46,929 nucleotides of DNA from COE1 sp045579665 (lineage in GTDB: Bacteria > Bacillota > Clostridia > Lachnospirales > Lachnospiraceae): assembly GCA_045579665.1 (NCBI GenBank), contig JAZNMO010000141.1:1-46929 (forward strand). The letters are read 5' to 3'. The stretch's first letter is position 1. Each line of letters opens with the position of its first letter. The notes below the pieces were generated by a model. That model was not told the DNA's origin. It did no database searches and saw only the letters and a program-made list of their open reading frames with translations. The position numbers were made by a program, and so were the translations under genes. This document shows positions 7,995 through 17,046 of this stretch, piece after piece.

Positions 7995-10900
7995 TTACAG
8001 CATCTTCTGTCTCTGCAACATACTCTGCTTCCTCTGCTTCAGATGTTTCATCTGCTTCGTATGCTTCGTAAGCTGCTTCTGCTGTTTCCTCATACATCAT
8101 TGCCTGATTCACAACATCATCACAGTCAAGCTTTACATTACGATATCTTCTTAAACCTGTACCGGCAGGAATTAACTTACCGATAATTACGTTCTCCTTA
8201 AGACCAATCAATGGGTCTACCTTACCCTTAATTGCTGCCTCAGTAAGAACCTTTGTTGTCTCCTGGAAGGAAGCTGCTGATAAGAAGGAATTGGTTGCAA
8301 GAGCAGCCTTTGTGATACCAAGGATGATATCCTTAGCCTCTGCAGGAACCTTACCCTCTGCAATTAACTTCTCATTCATCTCTTCCAAATCAAGACGGTC
8401 AACTAATGTTCCAGGTAAGAACTCTGTATCACCGCTTGTCTCGATACGCTTCTTCTTAAGCATCTGACGTACAATAACCTCGATGTGCTTATCAGCGATA
8501 TCTACACCCTGTAAACGGTAAACTCTCTGAACCTCACGAAGGAGATAATCCTGAACAGCGTCAATCTTCTTAATCTCTAAGAGGTCATGAGGATTGATAC
8601 TACCTTCTGTTAACTCGTCTCCGGCTTCAAGAACTGTACCGTCCTGAATCTTGATACGAGAACCGTAAGGAATGAGATATGTCTTCTCATTTACACCGTC
8701 AGAAACGATAACTTCACGTTTCTTTCTGGTATCCTTAATCGTAGCTGTACCTCCAATTTCAGCGATGATTGCAAGTCCCTTCGGCTTTCTAGCCTCGAAA
8801 AGCTCTTCAACTCGAGGAAGACCCTGTGTAATATCATCACCGGCAACACCACCAGTATGGAAAGTACGCATCGTAAGCTGTGTACCAGGCTCACCGATAG
8901 ACTGGGCAGCAATAATACCAACTGCCTCACCTACCTGAACAGGCTCACCTGTTGCCATGTTCGCACCGTAACATTTAGCACAGATACCAACCTTTGACTT
9001 ACAGCAAAGAACGTTTCTAATCTTAACCTTTTCGATTGGTTCACCAGCTGCATTTACACCCTTAGCCATAATCTTTGAAGCACGGCTTGGAGTAATCATA
9101 TGGTTCTTCTTAACTAAAACATTACCATCTCTATCTAAGATATCATCACATGCAAATCTACCTGTGATACGATCCTTAAGTCCTTCGATTGTTTCCTTAC
9201 CTTCCATGAAAGCTGCAACTTCCATACCTGGTATGAAATCTCTATCTTCGCAACAGTCAATCTCACGAATAATTAACTCCTGACAAACGTCAACCATTCG
9301 ACGTGTCAAGTATCCGGAGTCGGCTGTACGAAGCGCTGTATCCGACAGACCCTTACGAGCACCATGCGCAGACATGAAGTACTCCAATACGTCAAGTCCC
9401 TCACGGAAGTTAGACTTGATAGGCAACTCGATTGTACGACCTGTTGTATCAGCCATCAAACCACGCATACCTGCAAGCTGCTTAATCTGCTGGTTAGATC
9501 CTCGAGCACCTGAATCAGCCATCATAAAGATGTTGTTATACTTATCAAGACCACTTAACAATGTCTGTGTAAGATTATCATCTGTTTCCTTCCATGTCTC
9601 AACAACAGCCTTATAACGCTCTTCCTCTGTCATAAGACCACGTCTATAGTTCATAGTGATGCGGTCTACAGTTGCCTGAGCATCTGCCAACATCTGTGGC
9701 TTCTCAGCAGGCACTGTCATATCAGAAATTGATACAGTCATCGCTGCTCTTGTTGAATACTTATATCCCATAGCCTTGATGCTATCTAATACTTCTGCAG
9801 TAGTTGTAGCACCATGGATGTTAATAACCTTTTCAAGAATCTGCTTCAAGCCCTTCTTACCAACATGGAAATCAACCTCAAGCAATAATTCATTCTCAGG
9901 ATTTGTACGGTCAACAAACTCAAGATCCTGTGGAAGAATCTCATTAAAGATAAATCTTCCTAATGTAGACTCTACAGTACCTGTAATCTCTTCTCCTACA
10001 GCATTCTTCTTTGTTACACGAACCTTGATTCTTGAATGTAATGTAATAACACCATTCTCATATGCAAGGATTGCTTCGTTTACATTCTTGAAGAACTTAC
10101 CTTCGCCAAGTGCTCCCGGTCTCTCCTGTGTCAGATAGTAAATACCAAGTACCATATCCTGTGAAGGAACTGCTACCGGACCACCATCCGAAGGCTTTAA
10201 CAGGTTATTTGGCGAAAGAAGAAGGAATCTACACTCTGCCTGTGCCTCTACTGAAAGTGGAAGATGCACAGCCATCTGGTCTCCATCGAAGTCGGCATTG
10301 AACGCTGTACATACCAATGGATGAAGCTTGATTGCCTTACCTTCTACAAGGATTGGCTCGAAAGCCTGAATACCAAGTCTATGAAGTGTAGGAGCTCGGT
10401 TTAACATAACAGGATGCTCTCTGATAACCTCTTCCAATACATCCCATACCTGTGAATCTAACTTCTCAACCAACTTCTTAGCATGCTTAATATTCTGTGA
10501 AATCTGTCTTGCAACGAGTTCCTTCATAACGAATGGCTTGAATAACTCGATTGCCATCTCCTTAGGCAGACCACACTGATAAATCTTAAGCTCTGGTCCA
10601 ACTACGATAACGGAACGTCCTGAGTAGTCAACTCGCTTACCAAGTAAGTTCTGACGGAAACGTCCTCCCTTACCCTTTAACATATCTGACAGAGACTTTA
10701 ATGCTCTGTTACCAGGTCCTGTTACAGGACGACCACGTCTACCATTATCAATCAAAGCATCAACAGCTTCCTGAAGCATTCTCTTCTCATTACGAACGAT
10801 AATGTCAGGTGCACCTAACTCAAGAAGTCTCTTAAGACGGTTATTTCTGTTGATAATTCTTCTATATAAGTCATTCAAGTCAGAGGTAGCAAAACGGCCA

Positions 10901-11664
10901 CCGTCTAACTGAACCATAGGACGTAAATCAGGTGGAATTACAGGAACTGCATCCATAATCATCCACTCAGGCTTATTTCCTGAATTTCTAAAGGACTCTA
11001 CTACCTCAAGTCTCTTAACAATCTTAGCACGCTTCTGTCCCTTAGTATTCTCATTCTTTAATTCTGCCTTTAACTCTTCGCATTCTCTCTCAAGATCGAT
11101 AGCCTGTAACAACTCCTTGATTGCTTCAGCACCCATGCCTACGCGGAATCTGTTACCATACTTCTCTCTATTATCCTGATACTCTTTCTCAGACAATACC
11201 TGCTTATACTCAAGATCAGTCTCCATAGGGTCTAACACGATATAAGATGCAAAGTACAGAACCTTCTCTAATACTCTTGGTGTTAAATCGAGGATTAAGC
11301 CCATACGACTTGGAATACCCTTGAAATACCAGATATGGGAAACAGGAGCTGCAAGCTCAATGTGACCCATACGCTCTCTACGAACGCTGGCCTTTGTAAC
11401 CTCTACGCCACAACGGTCGCAGATAACACCTTTATATCTAATCTTCTTATATTTACCACAGTGACATTCCCAGTCCTTACTTGGTCCAAAAATCTTCTCA
11501 CAGAACAATCCTTCACGCTCCGGTTTAAGAGTTCTGTAGTTGATTGTCTCCGGCTTAGTAACCTCACCCTTAGACCACTCTCTAATCTTCTCAGGTGATG
11601 CTAAACCAATTTTAACCGCATCAAATGTAATTGGCTGGTATGATTCATTTTTGTTCTCAGACAT
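7978..11664 (-). CDS. rpoC: DNA-directed RNA polymerase subunit beta'
   Basis: This is the large catalytic subunit of RNA polymerase. The 1,228 residues include the N-terminal zinc site CHCGKYKKIRYKGVICDRCG, the active-site metal loop NADFDGDQMAVH, the trigger-loop region and the second zinc cluster CCKSKVGICAKCYG. The C-terminus carries an acidic, tyrosine- and alanine-containing tail of about 40 residues (EETAEAAYEAYEADET onward) beyond the conserved core. AAGGAG precedes the ATG by 7 bases. The gene follows rpoB by 71 bases and ends in the terminator at 7893-7918. Confidence 0.99.
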   Translation of the reverse strand: MSENKNESYQPITFDAVKIGLASPEKIREWSKGEVTKPETINYRTLKPEREGLFCEKIFGPSKDWECHCGKYKKIRYKGVICDRCGVEVTKASVRRERMGHIELAAPVSHIWYFKGIPSRMGLILDLTPRVLEKVLYFASYIVLDPMETDLEYKQVLSEKEYQDNREKYGNRFRVGMGAEAIKELLQAIDLERECEELKAELKNENTKGQKRAKIVKRLEVVESFRNSGNKPEWMIMDAVPVIPPDLRPMVQLDGGRFATSDLNDLYRRIINRNNRLKRLLELGAPDIIVRNEKRMLQEAVDALIDNGRRGRPVTGPGNRALKSLSDMLKGKGGRFRQNLLGKRVDYSGRSVIVVGPELKIYQCGLPKEMAIELFKPFVMKELVARQISQNIKHAKKLVEKLDSQVWDVLEEVIREHPVMLNRAPTLHRLGIQAFEPILVEGKAIKLHPLVCTAFNADFDGDQMAVHLPLSVEAQAECRFLLLSPNNLLKPSDGGPVAVPSQDMVLGIYYLTQERPGALGEGKFFKNVNEAILAYENGVITLHSRIKVRVTKKNAVGEEITGTVESTLGRFIFNEILPQDLEFVDRTNPENELLLEVDFHVGKKGLKQILEKVINIHGATTTAEVLDSIKAMGYKYSTRAAMTVSISDMTVPAEKPQMLADAQATVDRITMNYRRGLMTEEERYKAVVETWKETDDNLTQTLLSGLDKYNNIFMMADSGARGSNQQIKQLAGMRGLMADTTGRTIELPIKSNFREGLDVLEYFMSAHGARKGLSDTALRTADSGYLTRRMVDVCQELIIREIDCCEDRDFIPGMEVAAFMEGKETIEGLKDRITGRFACDDILDRDGNVLVKKNHMITPSRASKIMAKGVNAAGEPIEKVKIRNVLCCKSKVGICAKCYGANMATGEPVQVGEAVGIIAAQSIGEPGTQLTMRTFHTGGVAGDDITQGLPRVEELFEARKPKGLAIIAEIGGTATIKDTRKKREVIVSDGVNEKTYLIPYGSRIKIQDGTVLEAGDELTEGSINPHDLLEIKKIDAVQDYLLREVQRVYRLQGVDIADKHIEVIVRQMLKKKRIETSGDTEFLPGTLVDRLDLEEMNEKLIAEGKVPAEAKDIILGITKAALATNSFLSAASFQETTKVLTEAAIKGKVDPLIGLKENVIIGKLIPAGTGLRRYRNVKLDCDDVVNQAMMYEETAEAAYEAYEADETSEAEEAEYVAETEDAVTLTEE

Positions 11665-11735
11665 TTTGGCACTCCTTCCAATTTATAATTTATTGGAAAT
11701 GATGATTCTCGTTCCCAACTATACTTCAAATATCA

Positions 11736-14700
11736 TTAGTCCTCAAAAGAATCGTCTGACATGTCGAAATCGTCACCGAAATCATCCATATCGTCATCTT
11801 CTGAAGCTACAAGCTCTCCGGTAGCATCGTCAAACTCTTCCTTCTGGAAGCCATCGAGAGATTCTTTACCATAGCCGTACTTGTTATCGCCTTCCATCTC
11901 AACTCTGAAGTCTGTCTCTGTATAATCAACTGACTCCATAATCTCAACTTCGTTCTGATTCTCGTCGTACACCTTGATATCAAGACCTAATGACTGTAAT
12001 TCCTTAAGTAATACCTTGAATGACTCTGGAATACCAGGCTCAGGGATATTCTCACCCTTGATAATGGCCTCGTATGTCTTAACACGACCAACAACATCAT
12101 CGGACTTAACAGTAAGAATCTCCTGCAATGTGTATGATGCACCATACGCCTCAAGAGCCCATACCTCCATCTCTCCGAATCTCTGTCCACCGAACTGTGC
12201 CTTACCACCAAGTGGCTGCTGTGTTACAAGTGAGTATGGTCCTGTTGAACGAGCATGAATCTTATCATCAACAAGGTGATGGAGCTTCAGGTAGTGCATG
12301 TGACCGATCGTAACCGGACTGTCAAAATACTCTCCTGTTCTACCATCTCTTAATCTAACCTTACCATCTCTTGAAATAGGAACACCCTTCCAAAGCTTTC
12401 TGTGCTCTCTGTTCTCATAGAGATATTCCATAACCTCCGGAAGAAGCTCTTCCTTATGCTTAGCTTCGAACTCTTCCCACTCAAGATTTACATAGTCATT
12501 TGCAAGGTCCAGAGTGTCCATAATATCAGCCTCGTTTGCACCATCAAATACCGGTGTCGCAACGTTAAAGCCTAATGCCTTTGCTGCAAGAGAAAGGTGA
12601 ATCTCAAGTACCTGTCCGATATTCATACGTGAAGGTACGCCCAGAGGATTCAATACGATATCAAGCGGACGTCCATTTGGTAAGTAAGGCATATCCTCTA
12701 CAGGGAGTACTCGTGAAACGACACCCTTGTTACCATGACGACCAGCCATCTTATCACCGACTGAAATCTTTCTCTTCTGTGCAATATAGATACGAACTGC
12801 CTGATTAACACCAGGAGCAAGCTCTGTGTCACCCTTTGCTCTGGAGAATACCTTAGCATCTACTACGACACCGTACTCTCCGTGAGGAACCTTAAGAGAG
12901 GTATCTCTTACTTCTCTTGCCTTCTCACCGAAGATTGCACGAAGTAATCTCTCCTCTGCTGTAAGCTCTGTCTCTCCCTTAGGAGTAACCTTACCTACTA
13001 AAATATCACCCGCACGAACCTCTGCACCAATACGGATAATTCCTCTGTCGTCAAGATCCTTTAATGCATCATCACCAACACCTGGAACATCTCTTGTAAT
13101 CTCTTCAGGTCCGAGCTTTGTATCACGAGCATCTGTCTCATATTCCTCAATATGAATAGATGTATAAACGTCTTCCTGTACAAGTCTTTCACTTAACAGA
13201 ACGGCATCCTCGTAGTTGTAACCTTCCCATGTCATGAAACCAATCAGAGGGTTCTTACCAAGAGCAAGCTCTCCACCTGCTGTTGAAGGACCGTCTGCAA
13301 TAACCTGACCTGCCTCAACATGATCACCCTTTAATACGATAGGCTTCTGATTGTAGCAGTTAGACTGGTTACTTCTTACGAACTTAGAAAGATGGTACTC
13401 AACATTCTCACCATCATCACATGTCATCTTAATCAGCTTAGAAGATACATAAGTAATCGTACCAGCCTTCTTAGCTACTACGCAGACACCAGAGTCAACT
13501 GCTGTCTTAACTTCCATACCTGTACCTACTGCTGGAGCCTCTGTAAACAGAAGCGGAACGGCCTGACGCTGCATGTTTGAACCCATGAGCGCACGGTTCG
13601 CATCATCGTTCTGAAGGAAAGGAATCAATGCAGTAGCAACAGAGAATACCATCTTAGGAGAAACGTCCATATAATCGAACATTGCCTTAGGATACTCCTG
13701 TGTCTCATCAAGATAACGACCTGATACAGAATTTCTTACAAAGTAACCATCTGCATCTAATGCCTCGTTCGCCTGTGCTACATGATAATTATCCTCTTCA
13801 TCAGCTGTCATATAAACAACTTCTTCAGTAACGCGAGGATTCATTGGGTCTGTCTTATCAATCTTACGATATGGAGCCTCAATGAAACCATATTCATTAA
13901 TTCTTGCATAAGATGCAAGAGAGTTAATCAAACCGATGTTAGGACCTTCGGGTGTCTCGATAGGACACATTCTTCCGTAGTGAGAATAATGTACATCTCG
14001 AACCTCGAATCCGGCACGGTCTCTTGAAAGACCACCAGGTCCTAATGCAGATAAACGTCTCTTATGTGTCAACTCACCAAGAGGGTTATTCTGATCCATA
14101 AACTGTGACAGCTGTGAAGAACCAAAGAACTCCTTAATTGCTGCCTGTACCGGCTTAATATTAATCAATACCTGTGGAGACACATCATCTGAATCATGTG
14201 TTGTCATTCTTTCACGAACAACTCTCTCCATTCTTGATAAACCGATACGATACTGGTTCTGCAACAACTCACCAACCGCTCTGATACGTCTGTTACCCAA
14301 GTGGTCGATATCATCGCTGTTACCAAGACCATATTCTAAATGCATATTATAGTTAATAGAAGCAATAATATCTTCCTTCGTAATATGCTTAGGAATTAAC
14401 TCCTGTACATTTCTCTGAATAGCATCTGCAAGCTCCTCAGGATTCTCTGAGTACTCCTCTAAAATCTGACGTAATACAGGGAAATAAACCTGCTCTGTAA
14501 TACCAAGAGACTTAGGATCACACTCTACGAAGTTTGTAATATCTACCATCATATTAGAAAGTACCTTTACAATCTTCTCCTCTGTCTGAATCCATACAAA
14601 AGGAACAGCAGCATTCTGGATAGCATCTGCAAGCTCAGGTGTAACCTTGTCACCCTTCTGAGCCAATACTTCACCTGTAAACGGATCCACTACATCCTCA

Positions 14701-15584
14701 GCTAACTCAGCAAAACGAATTCTATTTCTTAATGCAAGCTTCTTATTAAACTTGTATCTACCAACCTTAGCAAGGTCATATCTTCTAGGGTCAAAGAACA
14801 TAGCTGTAATAAGATTCTCCGCACTATCCAAACTGAAAGGCTCGCCCGGACGAATCTTGCTATATAACTCCTTCAAACCTTCCTGATAATTCTCTGAGGT
14901 ATCCTTTGCAAAGCTGGCATGAATCTTAGCCTCATCACCAAACAAATCAAGAATCTCTTCGTTAGTACCAACGCCTAATGCTCTGATGAACACTGTAATC
15001 GGTACCTTTCTTGTTCTATCTACACGCACGTAAAATACATCATTGGAATCTGTCTCGTACTCCAACCATGCACCACGATTAGGGATTACTGTACTAGAGA
15101 ATAATCTCTTACCGATCTTATCATGCGCGATTCCATAATAAATACCGGGTGAACGTACTAACTGGCTAACGATAACTCGCTCAGCACCATTAATTACAAA
15201 TGTACCTGTCTCTGTCATCAATGGGAAGTTACCCATAAAAATCTCATGCTCGCTGATTTCTTCTTTCTCCTTGTTATGGAGGCGAACCTTGATTTTAAGA
15301 GGCGCTTCGAAAGTTAAATCTCTTTCTTTACACTCCTCGATTGTGTGCTTGATTTCGTCTTCTGCAAGAACGTAATCAACAAATTCCAGACTTAAATGTC
15401 CACTATAATCAGTAATCGGCGATATATCCGCAAGAGCTTCACGAAGTCCTTCTTCAAGGAACCACTTATAGGAATCCTTCTGCACTTCGATAAGGTTAGG
15501 CATTTCCAAAACCTCTTTTTGTCTTGAATAGCTCATACGCATCGTCTTACCTGCGGTAACTGGACGTATTCTGTTCTTTTCCAT
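11736..15584 (-). CDS. rpoB: DNA-directed RNA polymerase subunit beta
   Basis: The beta subunit forms the other half of the active-centre cleft and contains the rifampicin pocket. The 1,282 residues show FFGSSQLSQFMDQNNPL followed by HKRRLSALGPGGL (rifampicin region, drug-sensitive residues D, H, S intact), GDKMAGRHGNKG and the C-terminal GGKAQFGGQRFGEMEVWALEAYGA. An unusually acidic tail (EDDDMDDFGDDFDMSDDSFED) of the type found in clostridial RpoB ends the protein. GGGGTGA lies 6 bases before the ATG. It is cotranscribed with rpoC. Confidence 0.99.
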   Translation of the reverse strand: MEKNRIRPVTAGKTMRMSYSRQKEVLEMPNLIEVQKDSYKWFLEEGLREALADISPITDYSGHLSLEFVDYVLAEDEIKHTIEECKERDLTFEAPLKIKVRLHNKEKEEISEHEIFMGNFPLMTETGTFVINGAERVIVSQLVRSPGIYYGIAHDKIGKRLFSSTVIPNRGAWLEYETDSNDVFYVRVDRTRKVPITVFIRALGVGTNEEILDLFGDEAKIHASFAKDTSENYQEGLKELYSKIRPGEPFSLDSAENLITAMFFDPRRYDLAKVGRYKFNKKLALRNRIRFAELAEDVVDPFTGEVLAQKGDKVTPELADAIQNAAVPFVWIQTEEKIVKVLSNMMVDITNFVECDPKSLGITEQVYFPVLRQILEEYSENPEELADAIQRNVQELIPKHITKEDIIASINYNMHLEYGLGNSDDIDHLGNRRIRAVGELLQNQYRIGLSRMERVVRERMTTHDSDDVSPQVLINIKPVQAAIKEFFGSSQLSQFMDQNNPLGELTHKRRLSALGPGGLSRDRAGFEVRDVHYSHYGRMCPIETPEGPNIGLINSLASYARINEYGFIEAPYRKIDKTDPMNPRVTEEVVYMTADEEDNYHVAQANEALDADGYFVRNSVSGRYLDETQEYPKAMFDYMDVSPKMVFSVATALIPFLQNDDANRALMGSNMQRQAVPLLFTEAPAVGTGMEVKTAVDSGVCVVAKKAGTITYVSSKLIKMTCDDGENVEYHLSKFVRSNQSNCYNQKPIVLKGDHVEAGQVIADGPSTAGGELALGKNPLIGFMTWEGYNYEDAVLLSERLVQEDVYTSIHIEEYETDARDTKLGPEEITRDVPGVGDDALKDLDDRGIIRIGAEVRAGDILVGKVTPKGETELTAEERLLRAIFGEKAREVRDTSLKVPHGEYGVVVDAKVFSRAKGDTELAPGVNQAVRIYIAQKRKISVGDKMAGRHGNKGVVSRVLPVEDMPYLPNGRPLDIVLNPLGVPSRMNIGQVLEIHLSLAAKALGFNVATPVFDGANEADIMDTLDLANDYVNLEWEEFEAKHKEELLPEVMEYLYENREHRKLWKGVPISRDGKVRLRDGRTGEYFDSPVTIGHMHYLKLHHLVDDKIHARSTGPYSLVTQQPLGGKAQFGGQRFGEMEVWALEAYGASYTLQEILTVKSDDVVGRVKTYEAIIKGENIPEPGIPESFKVLLKELQSLGLDIKVYDENQNEVEIMESVDYTETDFRVEMEGDNKYGYGKESLDGFQKEEFDDATGELVASEDDDMDDFGDDFDMSDDSFED

Positions 15585-15676
15585 GACATTTCACCCCGTT
15601 CTTCATGATATAAATCTATAATATTACGCCATTTGGGCATAAAAAGAGCATATTAATACACAATAGCGCACATTAC

Positions 15677-15705
15677 ATACTAGCACAATAAGACACCAAA
15701 GTCAA
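15677..15705 (-). promoter_or_regulatory. Candidate promoter for rpoBC
   Basis: On the minus strand TTGACT (15700-15705) and TAGTAT (15677-15682) are separated by 17 bases, about 90 bases upstream of rpoB and just after the rplL terminator. It would let rpoBC be expressed in addition to any read-through from rplJL. The -10 has one departure from consensus at an important position, hence moderate confidence. Confidence 0.6.
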
Positions 15706-15734
15706 CACCCAAATTCGGGTTTATACAAAAGAAA

Positions 15735-15763
15735 AAAGGTGCCACACTATGTGCGACACCTTT
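15735..15763 (-). terminator. Terminator or attenuator between rplL and rpoB
   Basis: AAAGGTG (15735-15741) pairs with CACCTTT (15757-15763), with a further short CAC/GTG stem inside. On the minus strand a run of T follows. Partial termination here would lower rpoBC transcription relative to L7/L12, as in other bacteria. Confidence 0.8.
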
Positions 15764-15782
15764 AAATGGCTTCTTAATCGAA

Positions 15783-16154
15783 TTACTTGAGAGTAACCTT
15801 AGCACCAACCTCTGCAAGCTTAGCCTTGATATCCTCAGCCTCAGCCTTAGAAGCAGCTTCCTTAAGCATCTTAGGAGCGTTATCAACTAAATCCTTAGCT
15901 TCCTTTAAGCCAAGACCTGTTACTTCACGAACAACCTTGATAACCTTAACCTTCTCAGCGCCAACCTCTGTTAACTCTACGTCAAACTCATCCTTCTCTT
16001 CAGCTACTGCTGCAGGACCTGCTGCTGCTACAACTACACCTGCTGCTGCAGATACACCGAACTCTTCTTCACATGCTTTTACTAAATCATTTAATTCTAA
16101 TACTGTTAACTCTTTAATAGCTTCAATAAATTCTGCTGTTGTTAATTTTGCCAT
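15783..16154 (-). CDS. rplL: 50S ribosomal protein L7/L12
   Basis: L7/L12 forms the flexible stalk that recruits translation factors. The 123-residue protein has the N-terminal dimerisation helix (MAKLTTAEFIEAIKELTVLE), an alanine-rich hinge (about 35-52) and the conserved C-terminal domain with VIKVVREVTGLGLKEAKDLV. ATG 16154 is chosen over the ATG at 16160, because GGAGG (16164-16168) lies 9 bases before it and only 3 before the other, and because family members begin MAKLT. It follows rplJ by about 56 bases. Confidence 0.97.
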   Translation of the reverse strand: MAKLTTAEFIEAIKELTVLELNDLVKACEEEFGVSAAAGVVVAAAGPAAVAEEKDEFDVELTEVGAEKVKVIKVVREVTGLGLKEAKDLVDNAPKMLKEAASKAEAEDIKAKLAEVGAKVTLK

Positions 16155-16210
16155 TTTCATTTACCTCCATATAATAATATCAAATTTAATTAGTTTCATC
16201 CTTTGGATAA

Positions 16211-16762
16211 TTACTCTGCTGTTACTTCTTCTGCTGCAGGAGCTTCCTCAGCTGCTGGTGCTGCTTCACATGCGTCAGCGCCACCCTTTTCTGCGATCTG
16301 ATTAATAACACGAGCAAAGTTTGTAATAGGAGACTGGATACTTCCAAGGAACTTGGAAAGTAACTCTTCTCTTGAAGGGATGTTTGCGATCTCAGCAATT
16401 CCTGCTGCATCATATACAACGCCTTCTACAACACCTGCCTTAAGCTCAAGCTTAGGACACTCAGCCTGGAATTTCTTAAGAATTCTAGCTGGAGCTGTTG
16501 CATCTGTCTTGCTGATAGCAATAGCATTTGTACGCTCTAAGTATGAAGTTAATCCTTCGAACTCTGTACCTGCAAATGCACGTGTCATCATAGTGTTCTT
16601 GTAAACCTTGTAGACTACACCTGCCTCACGAAGCTGCTTACGAAGAGCTGTGTCCTGTGCAACTGTGATTCCCTGGTAATCAACGATTACTACTGATGCT
16701 GCATCCTTAATGTTTTCAGAAATCTCTGCAACGATAGGCTGCTTTAATTCGATCTTTGCCAT
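16211..16762 (-). CDS. rplJ: 50S ribosomal protein L10
   Basis: L10 anchors L7/L12 dimers to 23S rRNA and, as the L10-L12 complex, represses its own operon by binding the leader. The 183 residues contain the rRNA-binding domain (VVIVDYQGITVAQDTALRKQLREAGV, YKVYKNTMMTRAF) and the C-terminal L12-binding helix, then a short Ala/Glu-rich tail (EAAPAAEEAPAAEEVTAE). AAGGAGG precedes the ATG. The upstream leader carries an L10-type structure and an attenuator. Confidence 0.97.
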   Translation of the reverse strand: MAKIELKQPIVAEISENIKDAASVVIVDYQGITVAQDTALRKQLREAGVVYKVYKNTMMTRAFAGTEFEGLTSYLERTNAIAISKTDATAPARILKKFQAECPKLELKAGVVEGVVYDAAGIAEIANIPSREELLSKFLGSIQSPITNFARVINQIAEKGGADACEAAPAAEEAPAAEEVTAE

Positions 16763-16787
16763 TTTCTTACCTCCTTATAGATTCTAA

Positions 16788-16822
16788 TGGGATAATTCCC
16801 AACCGAGACGATTACTCGTCTC
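16788..16822 (-). other. Two consecutive hairpins in the rplJ leader
   Basis: GAGACGA-TTAC-TCGTCTC (16805-16822) and TGGGA-TAAT-TCCCA (16788-16801) are perfect short hairpins between the attenuator and the rplJ ribosome-binding site. They could hold the 3' leader in a set shape or protect the mRNA; their role is not known. Confidence 0.6.
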
Positions 16823-16848
16823 ATGCCGAAAGGAGCTTTCATATAAAA

Positions 16849-16876
16849 AACCTCCCTATACAAAGACAGAGAGGTT
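16849..16876 (-). terminator. Attenuator terminator in the rplJL leader
   Basis: On the minus strand AACCTC (16871-16876, read in reverse) and GAGGTT close a stem over the region 16849-16876, followed by a run of six T. It lies between the L10-leader structure and rplJ, the position expected for an intrinsic terminator controlled by L10-L12 binding. Confidence 0.8.
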
Positions 16877-16879
16877 AAA

Positions 16880-16980
16880 AGTCAATTCGTAAAACTCTTT
16901 TCCTCGGTAGGCGATACGCTTACGCTTTGATATTATATGAAATAATATCTCAGCACCTACTGTCTTCGGCACGGTTTTCA
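16880..16980 (-). ncRNA. Ribosomal protein L10 leader
   Basis: The transcribed leader contains the L10-leader hallmarks in order: CCGTGCCGAAGACAGTAGGTG, a variable stem (complementary runs around an ATATTAT/ATAATAT loop) and CGCCTACCGAGGAAAAG. In Bacillota this RNA binds the L10-L12 complex to give feedback control of rplJL. It starts just after the promoter at 16991-17019 and precedes the attenuator. Confidence 0.85.
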
Positions 16981-16990
16981 AACCTTTAAT

Positions 16991-17019
16991 ATCTTATCAC
17001 ACACAACCGGGTGTGTCAA
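16991..17019 (-). promoter_or_regulatory. Sigma-A promoter of rplJL
   Basis: On the minus strand TTGACA (17014-17019) and TAAGAT (16991-16996) are 17 bases apart. It lies between the capA-like gene and the L10 leader, so rplJL-rpoBC does not depend on transcription from rplKA. Confidence 0.85.
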
Positions 17020-17046
17020 CACTTTTATTTTGCATGATTGAACAAT

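Noticed and set aside
16997..17013. Hairpin ACACA...TGTGT as terminator of the CapA-type gene
   Set aside because: It lies in the spacer of the rplJL promoter, has only a 5-bp stem, and no T-run follows.
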